DNA from: Holophagales bacterium
GTDB lineage: Bacteria > Acidobacteriota > Thermoanaerobaculia > UBA5066
Length of the DNA: 64,000 nt
Direction: 5' to 3'
NCBI GenBank assembly: GCA_016714815.1
Contig: JADKBZ010000011.1
Coordinates: 62,001 to 126,000, forward strand
A program made the translations under genes and the position numbers. Below the pieces are notes generated by a model. The model was not told the DNA's origin. It worked only from the letters and a program-made list of their open reading frames with translations, and made no database searches. Shown here piece after piece: positions 8,839-17,431 of the stretch. How positions within the stretch are numbered: the stretch's first letter is position 1; each line of letters begins with the position of its first letter.

Positions 8839-10089
8839 ATGGACGAAGCGCGAACGACCGGCGGCGAGGAAAGCCGCGAGCGGCTCGGGGACGGCGCCTT
8901 CGCGCTCCTTCTGCTCGCGTCCCCGGCGAGCGCCCTGACCATCCCCTCTCTCGGCCTCGCCCTTCCGAATCTCGCCTTTCCGCTCGGCTCCCTCGCGATC
9001 CTCGTCCTCTGGCGACGGGACCTCGGAGACCTCCTCCGGCGGCACGCGCTCCTCCTCTCGGCCGTGGCGGCGCTCCTGGCGTGGACGGCCCTCTCTACCC
9101 TGGCGAGCATGAAGCCCGAGACGTCGGTGCGGCACCTCGTGAAGTCGGTCCTCTACGCGGTGACCTTCGCCGCCCTCCTCGTCCGCTTCGCGCAGGGAGA
9201 GCGGGCGAAACGGTCTCTCCGTGCCCTCCTCGCCCTCCTCGCCGCCCTCGGGCTTCTCGGTGTCGTGGAATCGTTCTTTCCGGCCTCTCCCCTCTTCCAG
9301 CTCTTCCGCGACGAGCGCTCCCTCACGATCCTCCCGAGGATCTCCTCGATCCTTCCCTGGCCGAACCCCTACGGCGTCCTCATGGCGGCGGGGGTCGCGC
9401 TCTCGCGACGGATGGCGTCCGCCGGCTTCGTCACGCGGCGGACGGCCCTCCTCGCGTCGCTCCTCTTCCTCTCGCAGGCCGCGCAGTCGGGGAGCCGCAA
9501 CGCCTGGGGCGTCGTCGCCCTCGTCCTCGTCGTGGAGGCCGTTCAGGGGCGGCGCGACGGGAGCTCGCTCGGCGCCGTCGGCCTGGCGGGGTTCTTTGCC
9601 GCCGCGCTCGTCCTCCTCCCGGTGGCCGCCTTCCAGCTCCGGATCGAGCGCTCGTCGCCGGTCGCGCGGGCTCTCCTTCCCGAAAAGTACGTCGGTTCGA
9701 CCTCCCTGGCCGATCCGCTCCAGTCTCTCTCCCTGCGCGGCAGGATCTGGCGGCTCGCCGGGGAGTGCATCCGCTACCAGCCGGTCCTGGGCCTGGGACC
9801 CGGGGTCTTCACCCGCTACGCGACGCCGCCCGTCATGAACCGGGTGGGTCTCAACACCCACTGCCTGCCGCTCAACCTCGCCGTTGACCTCGGCCTTCCC
9901 GGCCTCGCACTGGCGGCGTTCGTCGTGGCGGTGCTCCGTCCCAGGCGGTGGCTCGGCCTCCCCGCGGGAGCCGCCCTCGCCGCCCTCTTCGCCGGCCAGG
10001 TCGTCGACTGCTTCCTCTACGAGCCGGTGACGCTCCTCGTGATGATGGCCTGCGCCGCGAGCGTCGCCGCGCCGCGCCCGGAGCCATGA
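8839..10089 (+). CDS. O-antigen ligase / polymerase family membrane protein
   Basis: A 416-residue polytopic membrane protein with about eleven helices. A large loop at roughly residues 290-340 reads DPLQSLSLRGRIWRLAGECI then LGLGPGVFTRYA and NTHCLPLNLAVDLGLPGLAL; the R-x-x-x-W, the G-x-G-P-G and the following N-T-H before a hydrophobic helix fit the Wzy_C/WaaL family of periplasmic glycan ligases and polymerases. It shares little obvious sequence with the ligase at 4168-5577. The ATG at 8839 is used; the open frame extends upstream but that part reads as non-coding. The stop overlaps the flippase start by 4 bases. Confidence 0.82.
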   Translation: MDEARTTGGEESRERLGDGAFALLLLASPASALTIPSLGLALPNLAFPLGSLAILVLWRRDLGDLLRRHALLLSAVAALLAWTALSTLASMKPETSVRHLVKSVLYAVTFAALLVRFAQGERAKRSLRALLALLAALGLLGVVESFFPASPLFQLFRDERSLTILPRISSILPWPNPYGVLMAAGVALSRRMASAGFVTRRTALLASLLFLSQAAQSGSRNAWGVVALVLVVEAVQGRRDGSSLGAVGLAGFFAAALVLLPVAAFQLRIERSSPVARALLPEKYVGSTSLADPLQSLSLRGRIWRLAGECIRYQPVLGLGPGVFTRYATPPVMNRVGLNTHCLPLNLAVDLGLPGLALAAFVVAVLRPRRWLGLPAGAALAALFAGQVVDCFLYEPVTLLVMMACAASVAAPRPEP

Positions 10090-11282
10090 TCCGCCGGCTC
10101 TCCTGGGTCTTCTTCCACCAGGGGGTGGGGCGCGGGTCGGTCTTCGCCTTCTTCGCCCTCCTGCCGCTCGTCCTGCCGCTCGAGGCGGTGGGCCGGTTCA
10201 CCCTGGCGTGGGCCGCCCTCCTCCTCGTTCTTCAGCCTGCCCTCGAGGCGGCCGCGGGGACCCTCCTCGTCCGGGCTGCCGCGCGCGGCGAGGGGGCCAC
10301 GACCCGCCGGGTGGCGCTGGCCGCCGCCGGGGCGGTCGCCTCGCTCGCCGCCTTCCTCGGCGTCCTCTCCTTCGGCGTCCGCGCCCTCCCCCCGGTCTGG
10401 GGGTGGCTCGGGGCCGCCTTCGCGGCGCTTCTCCCCCTCAACCTCCTCTTCGCCTCGGCCCGAGGCCGCGGCCGGTTCGAGCTCGAGGGGATCGCAGGGA
10501 CGGTCCAGAAGGTGTTCCTTCCGCCGCTCCTCCTCCTCCTCGCGGGGGAGGGCGCCGACGAGACGCTCCCCGCGAAGGTCCTCCTCCTCTCGGCGGCCCC
10601 CGGCTGGGCGGCCGCGGCTCTCGTGCTCGCGCGAAGGCCGCTGCCGTCGGTCCCGGCCCCGCGCGGAACGGCTCCCTCGGCCGCCGCCACCGTCCGCGAA
10701 GCCGTCCTGCTCGCGCTGCTGGCGGCGACGTCGTTCCTCGCCCTGCGCGTCGACCTCGGTCTCCTCGGCGCCTTCCGCGACCTCCGGGACGTCGGCCTCT
10801 TCGCCACCGCCTCGCGCTGGGTCGAGGCGGCCTACGTCCTGCCGTTCGGCGCGATGCTCGCCCTCTTTCCGACCCTCGCGTCGGAGAGGCCCGGGGCCGG
10901 CCGCCTCCGGCGCGCGGCCGTCCCGTTCGCGGCGGCGGGTCTCCTCGGCGGCGCCGCCGTGGCGGCCGGAGCGCTCCTCCTGGCGTCGCGGCTCTACGCG
11001 GGGGTGGGGAGCGAGATCGCCGCGATCGTCGTGCGCCTCGCTCCGGCGGCGGTCCCGGTCTCGCTCTCGACCCTTTTCGGGCAGGCGCTCGTCGCGCGCG
11101 AGCGGACGGGTCTCGCCCTGACGGCGGCGGCGATCTCCCTCACGGCCCACCTGACCGCCTCCCTCGTCCTCATTCCTCCCCTCGGCCCGGCCGGAGCGGC
11201 CTGGGCGGCCGTCGCCGGCGAGTCCGTCGGGGCGGCCGCCTCGGCGCTACTTCTCGCCCGGGCCCTTGCCCGCGGCGCCTGA
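10086..11282 (+). CDS. Wzx-like polysaccharide flippase (MOP superfamily)
   Basis: A 398-residue integral membrane protein with about twelve helices and no large soluble domain, the layout of MOP-superfamily lipid-linked oligosaccharide flippases (Wzx/RfbX). It begins MIRRLSWVFFHQGVGRGSVF. A mid-protein segment ALRVDLGLLGAFRDLRDVGLFATASRWVEA corresponds to the seventh-helix region where many MOP flippases carry an Asp/Arg cluster followed by a Gly-x-Phe-x-x-Ala. It would move the undecaprenyl-linked repeat unit to the periplasmic face for the ligase/polymerase encoded immediately upstream (ATGA overlap). It is somewhat short for the family, so the identification rests on topology and context. 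Confidence 0.72.
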   Translation: MIRRLSWVFFHQGVGRGSVFAFFALLPLVLPLEAVGRFTLAWAALLLVLQPALEAAAGTLLVRAAARGEGATTRRVALAAAGAVASLAAFLGVLSFGVRALPPVWGWLGAAFAALLPLNLLFASARGRGRFELEGIAGTVQKVFLPPLLLLLAGEGADETLPAKVLLLSAAPGWAAAALVLARRPLPSVPAPRGTAPSAAATVREAVLLALLAATSFLALRVDLGLLGAFRDLRDVGLFATASRWVEAAYVLPFGAMLALFPTLASERPGAGRLRRAAVPFAAAGLLGGAAVAAGALLLASRLYAGVGSEIAAIVVRLAPAAVPVSLSTLFGQALVARERTGLALTAAAISLTAHLTASLVLIPPLGPAGAAWAAVAGESVGAAASALLLARALARGA

Positions 11283-12356
11283 AAGGTCGAGGCCCGGGGA
11301 GGAGAGAGCGTCGAGGACGACCCGGGCCACGACCCGGTCGCCCTCGGGGGAGAAGTGGGAGTCGTTGTTGCGGTAGACGGCCGTGCCGCAGCGCTGGGCC
11401 TCCCGGAGCGCGGGCTTCACGTCGAGGAAGGCCGCCCCCGGAGCCGAGGCGACGACGCCCTGGACCGCGAGGCCGAAAGGGGACTCGGGCGCCTCGAGAG
11501 CGCCCGGGTCCTCGAAGCGGGCGCCGAGCGCCTCGAAGCGCTTCCGGTAGAGCGGGTCGACCTCGACGGCGTGAGGGACGACGAAGACGAGGACCCGGGT
11601 GCCTCCGGCACGGCACGTATCGAGGATCGAACGGAGGCCGGAGCCGTATCGCGCGAACGCCTCCTCCATTCCGCCCGTCAGGCGAAGCTGCCTTTCGAGG
11701 ACGAACGGGTCGATCGAGAGGAGCTCGCGGTCCCGCGCCGTGAAGAGCGCCGGGGAGAACGGCCGCGCCTCGAGAGCGAGACGCTTCGCGTCGGTGATCC
11801 GGGCCCTGCCGGTTCGCCGGATTACCGCGGCGGCCAGCTGGCCCGCGCGGTGGTTGAGGAGGCCGGGAGCCTCGAGACCGGCGTCGGAGAGAGTCCAGAA
11901 GAGGTTGCGCAGCGGCCGCCCCCGGCGCCAGTCGACCGGGTGTTTCAGCTCGAGGAGGTCGTTGCCGGCGTAGAGCTGCAGGACGACGACGCGCGGGGCG
12001 AAGCGGGCCACGCGGCGTGGGGCGATCCTGGCGATCTGGCGGGCCGTGAAGCCGCTCACGCCCGAGCCGACGACGCGTGTCGCAGGGCCCAGCCCCTCGC
12101 GCAGGCACGCCACCCAGCCGTCGGGGTTGGCCGTGAAGGAGTCGCCGAGGGCGAGGATCGTCGGGAGGCTCGACGGCCCGAGATCTGCCGCCGGCGTTCC
12201 GCGGCGCAGCTCGGGCGCGAAGAAGTCGATCGCCGCCGTCCGGACGAGGAGCTCGAGGAGGCCGGCCATGGCGGCGAGGAGAACGACCAGGACCGCGAGG
12301 AGAGTGACGCGCGGGGAGCGGGCGAACCGGTTTCGGGGGGATTCGCGCGCCTCCAC
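11247..12356 (-). CDS. membrane-anchored SGNH/GDSL hydrolase
   Basis: A 369-residue protein with a single N-terminal membrane helix (about residues 18-38) and an extracytoplasmic SGNH-hydrolase domain. Block I is ILALGDSFTANPDG (Ser73), block III is LYAGNDLLEL (Gly130-Asn131-Asp132), and the C-terminal catalytic pair is NNDSHFSPEGDRVV, supplying Asp and His. Such enzymes add or remove O-acetyl groups on surface glycans, which fits the locus. The GTG at 12356 is preceded by a TACGTT box six bases upstream. The last 36 bases overlap the convergent flippase gene. Esterase and O-acetyltransferase activity cannot be distinguished here. Confidence 0.82.
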   Translation of the reverse strand: MEARESPRNRFARSPRVTLLAVLVVLLAAMAGLLELLVRTAAIDFFAPELRRGTPAADLGPSSLPTILALGDSFTANPDGWVACLREGLGPATRVVGSGVSGFTARQIARIAPRRVARFAPRVVVLQLYAGNDLLELKHPVDWRRGRPLRNLFWTLSDAGLEAPGLLNHRAGQLAAAVIRRTGRARITDAKRLALEARPFSPALFTARDRELLSIDPFVLERQLRLTGGMEEAFARYGSGLRSILDTCRAGGTRVLVFVVPHAVEVDPLYRKRFEALGARFEDPGALEAPESPFGLAVQGVVASAPGAAFLDVKPALREAQRCGTAVYRNNDSHFSPEGDRVVARVVLDALSSPGLDLSGAAGKGPGEK

Positions 12357-12362
12357 GCCGGG

Positions 12363-12368
12363 AACGTA
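12363..12368 (-). promoter_or_regulatory. predicted -10 box of the SGNH hydrolase gene
   Basis: On the minus strand TACGTT stands six bases before the GTG start. It pairs divergently with the TAAGAT box of the nucleotidyltransferase gene 22 bases away. No -35 element is recognisable. Confidence 0.4.
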
Positions 12369-12389
12369 CCACCGGCGGGAAGGGGTCGG

Positions 12390-12395
12390 TAAGAT
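12390..12395 (+). promoter_or_regulatory. predicted -10 box of the nucleotidyltransferase operon
   Basis: TAAGAT lies eight bases before the TTG start at 12404, so transcripts would begin at or within a base or two of the start codon. This supports the TTG as the real start although no Shine-Dalgarno sequence is present. Confidence 0.45.
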
Positions 12396-12403
12396 CCGCC
12401 CCG

Positions 12404-13402
12404 TTGTCGACCACTCTGCCTGAACGGCCGGACGCTCCGGGGACGGAAGCGGCAGGCGCCTTGCCCTCGCGGGGAGGGGTCGAGGAGGCCCGCGCCGCGG
12501 TCCTCAGGACCCTCCTCTACTACCGGATCTTCCGGTTCCCGCTCCGGGAAGCCGAGCTGGAACGCCTCGCGGACCGACCTTTCTCCCGCCCCGGCGAGCT
12601 CCGGGACGTCCTCGACCAGCTCGTCGCCCGGGGGGACGCCGGCGAGCGCGACGGACTCTTCTTCGTCGGCGACGAGGCGCAGGCCGGCGAGCGCCGGGAG
12701 GCCGAGCGCCTCGCGGCGGAGGCCCTTCCCCGGGCCCTCCGGAGGAGCTGGCTGATCGCCCGCTTCCCGTTCGTTCGGGGAGTCGCCCTCACCGGGACGA
12801 TCTCGAAGGGGGTCTTCCGCGACGGAGACGACGTCGACTTCTTCGTCGTCACCGCGAAGGACCGCGTCTGGGTCTGCCGGACGTTCCTGATGCTCTTCAA
12901 GAAGCTCGTCCTCCTCGACTCGCACCGTTTCTTCTGCGTGAACTACCTCGTCGCCGAGGACGCGCTCGCCGTCCCCGACCGCAACGCCTTCACGGCGACC
13001 GAGGTCGCCTGGCTGAAGCCGGTCGCCGGCGGGGAGCGGTTCGAAGCCTTCTTCCGGGAGAACCGCTGGATCTCCTCGTTCCTTCCGGGGTGGCGCCCGG
13101 CGGAAGAGGTCTCGCCGCCCGCGCCGAACGGCCTGTTCAAGCGGCTCGTGGAGCGCCTCCTCGCGGGTGCCGCGGGCGACCGCCTCGACGACCGCCTCCG
13201 CGAGGCGATCTCCCGCCGCAACCGCCGCCGCTACACCCACCTGGCGTCCGGGGACTTCGACGTCGCCCTCCGGGCGGAAAAGAGCTCCTCCAAGCACCAC
13301 CCGAATCACTTCCAGGAACGGATCCTGGCGCGCCACGCGGAGGAGATCCGGGCGTACGAGGCCGCGCGGGGGATGAGGCTCGGCACGGGGTCGGAGGCGT
13401 GA
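12404..13402 (+). CDS. nucleotidyltransferase-domain protein
   Basis: A 332-residue soluble protein. Residues ~25-75 look like a winged-helix segment (AAVLRTLLYYRIFRFPLREAEL). A pol-beta-type nucleotidyltransferase core follows around residue 125: ALTGTISKGVFRDGDDVDFFVVT, where GTISKG replaces the usual GSxxxG and the D-x-D is the metal-binding pair. Target is unknown. It heads a five-gene operon (NTase, B12-radical SAM, GT-C, SPASM radical SAM, ligase/GT-C fusion) in which every junction except the last is a 4-base overlap. The TTG start is supported by the TAAGAT box eight bases upstream. Confidence 0.72.
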   Translation: MSTTLPERPDAPGTEAAGALPSRGGVEEARAAVLRTLLYYRIFRFPLREAELERLADRPFSRPGELRDVLDQLVARGDAGERDGLFFVGDEAQAGERREAERLAAEALPRALRRSWLIARFPFVRGVALTGTISKGVFRDGDDVDFFVVTAKDRVWVCRTFLMLFKKLVLLDSHRFFCVNYLVAEDALAVPDRNAFTATEVAWLKPVAGGERFEAFFRENRWISSFLPGWRPAEEVSPPAPNGLFKRLVERLLAGAAGDRLDDRLREAISRRNRRRYTHLASGDFDVALRAEKSSSKHHPNHFQERILARHAEEIRAYEAARGMRLGTGSEA

Positions 13403-14874
13403 AGGTCCTCCTCACGCACGCCTACTTCCTGCGCCTCGATCCGAAGCAGGAGAAGGCGGCCCGCCCCTATCCGCCGCTCGGCACCCTCTACGCGGCGGCC
13501 GCCGTCCGGGCGGCGGGGCACGACGTCTCCTTCCACGACTCCTTCTTCGCCCCGGGGGCGGCGTCGCTCGCCGGGCCGCTCGCGGCCGTGAAGCCCGACG
13601 TCGTCGTCCTCTACGACGACGGCTTCAACTGGCTGACGAAGATGTGCCTCTCGGTGATGGAAGCGGAGGCGCTCGCGATGGTGCGGATCTCGCGCGAGAC
13701 GGGGGCGACGGTCGTCGTCTCCGGCTCCGACGCCACCGACCACCGCCGCCGCTACCTCGAGGCGGGGGCCTCGTACGTCCTCCTCGGCGACGGCGAGCCG
13801 ACGCTCGTCGAGCTCCTCGCCGCGCTCGGATCGGGCGGCGACGTCTCCGGGATCACGGGCCTGGCCCGCCTCGAGAAGGGCGAGCTCGTCGAGACCGGCC
13901 GTCGCCGGAGCCCGGCCGATCTCGACACCCTCCCGCGCCCCGCGTGGGACCTCCTCGATTTCGCCCCGTACGAGCGGACCTGGCGGGAGCGGCACGGCCG
14001 CTTCTCGCTCAACCTCGTCTCCTCGCGCGGCTGCCCCTACGGCTGCTCCTGGTGCGCCAAGCCGCTCTTCGGCCGGCAGTACTTCGTCCACAGCCCCGAG
14101 CGGGTCGTCGCGGACCTCGACTCCCTCTCGTCGCGTGTGAAGGTCGACCACGTCTGGTTCGGCGACGACATCTTCGGCCTGACGGCGGCGTGGACCGGCC
14201 GTTTCGCCGACGCCGTCGAGGCCTCCGGGCGGCGGGTCCCTTTCACGATCCAGACGCGGGCCGACCTCGTCCTGGACGGCGCCCTGCGGGCGAACCTCGT
14301 CCGGGCCGGGCTCGAGACCGCCTGGCTCGGCGCGGAGTCGGGCTCGCAGAAGATCCTCGACGCGATGAACAAGGGGCTGAAGGTCGAGGAGACGCGCGAG
14401 GCCGTGCGGCTCCTGAAGGCCGACGGCGTGAAGGTCGGCCTCTTCCTCCAGTACGGCTACCTCGGAGAGACGCGGGAAGACATCGAGAAGACGCTCGCGA
14501 TGGTCGTCGACCTCCTGCCGGACGAGATCGGCGTCTCGGTCTCCTACCCTCTCCCGGGGACCCCGTTCTTCGAGCAGGTGAAGGCGGCGCTCGGCGGCAA
14601 GACGAACTGGGTCGACTCGGACGACCTCGACCCGATGGTCCCGGGGGCGTACAGCCCCGCCTACTACCGCAGGCTTCACCGCTACACGCACCGCCTCTTC
14701 CAGTCGCGCCGGGGGCTCGCGAACGCGCGGCGCCTCCTCGCCGCTCCCGCGCGAGCCACCCGCGCCCAGCTCCGGAGCGCCGCGGCGACGCTCGTCCACC
14801 TCCCCGCGAGCGTCGCGGAAGGGTTTCTCCTCCGGCGCCTCGAACGGGCCGAGCGGAAATCGGCGGAGGCGTGA
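13399..14874 (+). CDS. B12-binding radical SAM protein
   Basis: A 491-residue class-B-type radical SAM enzyme. The N-terminal half (VKVLLTHAYFLRLDPKQ to about residue 150) is a cobalamin-binding Rossmann fold; RGCPYGCSWC near residue 215 is the CX3CX2C motif for the radical 4Fe-4S cluster, followed by GLETAWLGAESGSQKILDAM, the usual SAM-contact helix. Enzymes of this class methylate unactivated carbons or rearrange rings. It is paralogous to the protein at 21446-22870 (LLTHAYFLRLDP against LLTHGYFLAEDP) and, like it, is followed directly by a GT-C membrane protein. The GTG start overlaps the NTase stop. Substrate is unknown; a glycan or lipid carrier is inferred from context. Confidence 0.85.
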   Translation: MKVLLTHAYFLRLDPKQEKAARPYPPLGTLYAAAAVRAAGHDVSFHDSFFAPGAASLAGPLAAVKPDVVVLYDDGFNWLTKMCLSVMEAEALAMVRISRETGATVVVSGSDATDHRRRYLEAGASYVLLGDGEPTLVELLAALGSGGDVSGITGLARLEKGELVETGRRRSPADLDTLPRPAWDLLDFAPYERTWRERHGRFSLNLVSSRGCPYGCSWCAKPLFGRQYFVHSPERVVADLDSLSSRVKVDHVWFGDDIFGLTAAWTGRFADAVEASGRRVPFTIQTRADLVLDGALRANLVRAGLETAWLGAESGSQKILDAMNKGLKVEETREAVRLLKADGVKVGLFLQYGYLGETREDIEKTLAMVVDLLPDEIGVSVSYPLPGTPFFEQVKAALGGKTNWVDSDDLDPMVPGAYSPAYYRRLHRYTHRLFQSRRGLANARRLLAAPARATRAQLRSAAATLVHLPASVAEGFLLRRLERAERKSAEA

Positions 14875-16352
14875 CGGACGGCGCGGGAGAAGCGGAGCGG
14901 CCGGCCGGAGCGGGCCGGGCGATCCTCGCCGGTAGCGTGCTCCTCGCCGCGGCCTGGGCCGCCTTCCGCCTCGCGAGCGGGTTCGACGGCCTCTACGGCC
15001 AGGACGCCTACGAGTACCTCCGCTTCGCCGGCGAGGTCCGCGGCTTCCTCCTGGGGGGGGCCGCGCCCGGTCCCTTCTTCTGGCCCGTCGTCTACCCCGC
15101 CTCCGCCGCCGCGCTCTCGCTCTTCACCGGCTCCACGGCGTCCGCGGCGCAGCTCGTCTCCGTTCTCTCCCTCCTCGCGGCGTTCGCGGCCGGGGCCGCC
15201 GCGCTCGCGCGGCGGAGCCCCGCGGACGCGCGCCTCGCCGTCGTCTACTGGGGCGTCTCCTTCGCGCTCGCGCCGTACCTCGTCCGCGCCTCGCTCGCCT
15301 CGATGTCCGACCTCCTCGCGGCCGCCTTCCTCTGCGCGTTCCTCGTCTTCGCGTTCGAGTGGGAACGGAACGGGAGGCCCCTCGACCTGGCGCTCGCGTC
15401 GTTCTTCGCCGTCGCCGCCGTGACGACCCGCCACCCGGTCGGGCTCGTCCTCGCACCCGCGGCGGCCGTCCTCGCCGTTCGGGCGCTCGGCCGCCGCGCG
15501 TTCGCCGCGGCGGGGCTCGCGGTGGCCGCCGCGCTCCTCGCCCTCTCGCCGACCCTTCTCCTGGCGCGGGGCGGGGCTTCCTCGCCGCTCCACTATCCCG
15601 GTCTGAGGGAGTGGTCCCTCTCGAACGCCTTTTCGCGGACGATCGACACGCCCGACGGCCGGGAGAGCTACAGGGTCCCGACCGTCCTCTTCGCCCTCTC
15701 GAACGCCGTGAGCCCCGGCTTCTTCGTCCTCGGGCTCCCGCTCCTTCTCGCCGTCCGGAAGGAGGACTTCGCCACGCCGCTGTCCCGGGCGCTGGCCGCG
15801 GGGTGGCTCCTCTCGACGGCGTTCCACGCCGGCGTTCCGTACCACCACGACCGCCACCTCCTCGCCTCGTTTCCGCTCGTCCCGTTCCTCCTCTTCCCCG
15901 CGTTCGCCAGGATCACGCGGCTCCGTCTCGCGGCGCTCCCGCGCGAGGGGGCGGTCCTGGCGGTCGCGCTCCTCGTCGCGCTCCAGCTCGGCCTGGCGGC
16001 GCGGGCCTGCCGGGCCATGTTTGCGGCCAATCGGCTCGAGCTCGAGGTCGTGGCCGCGCTTCGGGAGACGCCGGCCGTGAAGCTCTACACGTTCTTCCTG
16101 ACGCCGGCGCTCGCGTCGCGCGGGGTCCCGCAGAAGCTCGTCGAGCTCTGGGCCGCGCCACCGGACGACGCCCGGCCGGGAGACCTCCTCCTCTTCGCCC
16201 CCGGGCGCTTCGCGGCCCAGTGGAAGGGGCGGCGGCCGATGACGGGCTACGAGACGCTCGCGGCCCGGTTCGACCTCACGCCGCTCCGGCGGCTCGGCGG
16301 CGGGTTCACGCTCTACCGGCTCGCGCCGCGCCCCGGGGGAGGAGCGTCGTGA
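14871..16352 (+). CDS. GT-C-type membrane glycosyltransferase
   Basis: A 493-residue polytopic membrane protein. After the first helix comes GFDGLYGQDAYEYLRFAGEV, an acidic first-loop pattern (D-x-Y-x-Y) typical of PMT_2-like GT-C enzymes, then about nine further helices and a soluble C-terminal domain ending in GGFTLYRLAPR, a tail also seen in the 483-2060 protein (GGYTLSLWEL). It would use a polyprenyl-phosphate sugar on the outer face of the inner membrane. It is coupled by 4-base overlaps to the B12-radical SAM gene before it and the SPASM radical SAM gene after it, which suggests a shared substrate. Donor and acceptor are unknown. Confidence 0.76.
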   Translation: MTDGAGEAERPAGAGRAILAGSVLLAAAWAAFRLASGFDGLYGQDAYEYLRFAGEVRGFLLGGAAPGPFFWPVVYPASAAALSLFTGSTASAAQLVSVLSLLAAFAAGAAALARRSPADARLAVVYWGVSFALAPYLVRASLASMSDLLAAAFLCAFLVFAFEWERNGRPLDLALASFFAVAAVTTRHPVGLVLAPAAAVLAVRALGRRAFAAAGLAVAAALLALSPTLLLARGGASSPLHYPGLREWSLSNAFSRTIDTPDGRESYRVPTVLFALSNAVSPGFFVLGLPLLLAVRKEDFATPLSRALAAGWLLSTAFHAGVPYHHDRHLLASFPLVPFLLFPAFARITRLRLAALPREGAVLAVALLVALQLGLAARACRAMFAANRLELEVVAALRETPAVKLYTFFLTPALASRGVPQKLVELWAAPPDDARPGDLLLFAPGRFAAQWKGRRPMTGYETLAARFDLTPLRRLGGGFTLYRLAPRPGGGAS

Positions 16353-17431
16353 CCCTCATTTCCCGCCTCCGCGCCGCGAACCCGGGCCTGCTGCCGGGGC
16401 ACCTCCTCGCCGGTCCCCGGTGGATCGTCCTCGGCGTCAACAACGCCTGCAACCTTCACTGCCTCATGTGCGACGTCGGCCTCGGGCGCGACGACACGAA
16501 CTTCGGACGGAACCTGACCGGGAGCCGGCCGCTCGACATGCCGTGGGACCTCTACGAGAAGGTCGTCGAGGAGGCCGCGTCGAGCCGTCCCCTCCCGCGC
16601 CTCGGTTTCGCCTTCACCGAGCCGCTCCTCTGGAAACCCCTGCCGGAGGCCGTCGCTCTCGCCCGGTCCCGCGGCCTCTCCTCGGCCGTCACGACGAACG
16701 GCTGGCGGCTCCCCGAGCTGGCCGGGCCGCTCGCCGAAGCCGGACTCGACGACCTCTACGTCTCCCTCGACGGCCCCCCCGACGCCCACGACCGGATCCG
16801 GGGCCGGGACGGCTCGTTCGAGCGCGCCTTCCGCGGCATCGAGGCGCTCCTCGGCCGCTCGCCCCGTCCCGCGGTCTCGGTTTTCTGCGTCGTCACGCCC
16901 TGGAACGTCACGCGCCTCGCCGAGTTCTTCACGCTCTTCTCGCCGCTCCCGCTCGCGGCGCTCGGTTTCCTGCACGCCAACTTCACGACCGACGAGATGG
17001 CGGCGTCGCACAACGCGGTCCACGGCGAGACCTACCCGGCGACGGCCTCGAACCTCGGGCCCTTCGACCCGGCGGCGTACGACCTTCCGGCCCTCGCGGC
17101 CGAGATCGCGCGCGTCCGCGCCCTGGCGCCCCCGTTCCGGATCTCCTTCTCTCCGGAGATCGACACCCTCGAGGGGCTGCGGCGTTTCTACCTCGAGCCC
17201 GCCGTCCCCTGGGGCCGCCACTGCAACGATGCTTTCCGGTCGCTGATGGTCAAGTCCGACGGGCGCGTGATCCCCGCCCACGGGCGCTGCTACGACGTCA
17301 CCGTCGGGAACCTTCGCGAATCGAGCCTCGGGGAGATCTGGAACTCCCGCGAGATGGCCGCGTTCCGGACGACGCTCGCCGGCGCCGGCGGCCTCCTTCC
17401 GGCCTGTACGCGATGCTGCAGCGCTCTCTGA
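16349..17431 (+). CDS. radical SAM protein with SPASM domain
   Basis: A 360-residue radical SAM protein. The cluster motif is NNACNLHCLMCDVGLG (CX3CX2C) near residue 33, followed by FAFTEPLLWKPL, where many relatives have GGEP, and by TTNG and YVSLDGPPDAHDRIRG. The C-terminal SPASM part has WGRHCNDAFRSLMVKSDGRVIPAHGRCYDVTVGNL, LGEIWNS and CTRCC, ligands for an auxiliary cluster. SPASM proteins modify peptides, anaerobic sulfatases or small molecules; none of these substrates is encoded nearby. The start is the GTG at 16349 with a GGGGGAGGAG ribosome site. It lies between two GT-C genes in the same operon. Confidence 0.84.
   Translation: MTLISRLRAANPGLLPGHLLAGPRWIVLGVNNACNLHCLMCDVGLGRDDTNFGRNLTGSRPLDMPWDLYEKVVEEAASSRPLPRLGFAFTEPLLWKPLPEAVALARSRGLSSAVTTNGWRLPELAGPLAEAGLDDLYVSLDGPPDAHDRIRGRDGSFERAFRGIEALLGRSPRPAVSVFCVVTPWNVTRLAEFFTLFSPLPLAALGFLHANFTTDEMAASHNAVHGETYPATASNLGPFDPAAYDLPALAAEIARVRALAPPFRISFSPEIDTLEGLRRFYLEPAVPWGRHCNDAFRSLMVKSDGRVIPAHGRCYDVTVGNLRESSLGEIWNSREMAAFRTTLAGAGGLLPACTRCCSAL

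Noticed and set aside
16420..17412. Upstream part of the frame containing the ligase/GT-C fusion
   Set aside because: It is an out-of-frame reading of the SPASM radical SAM gene; protein-like sequence begins only at the ATG at 17413.
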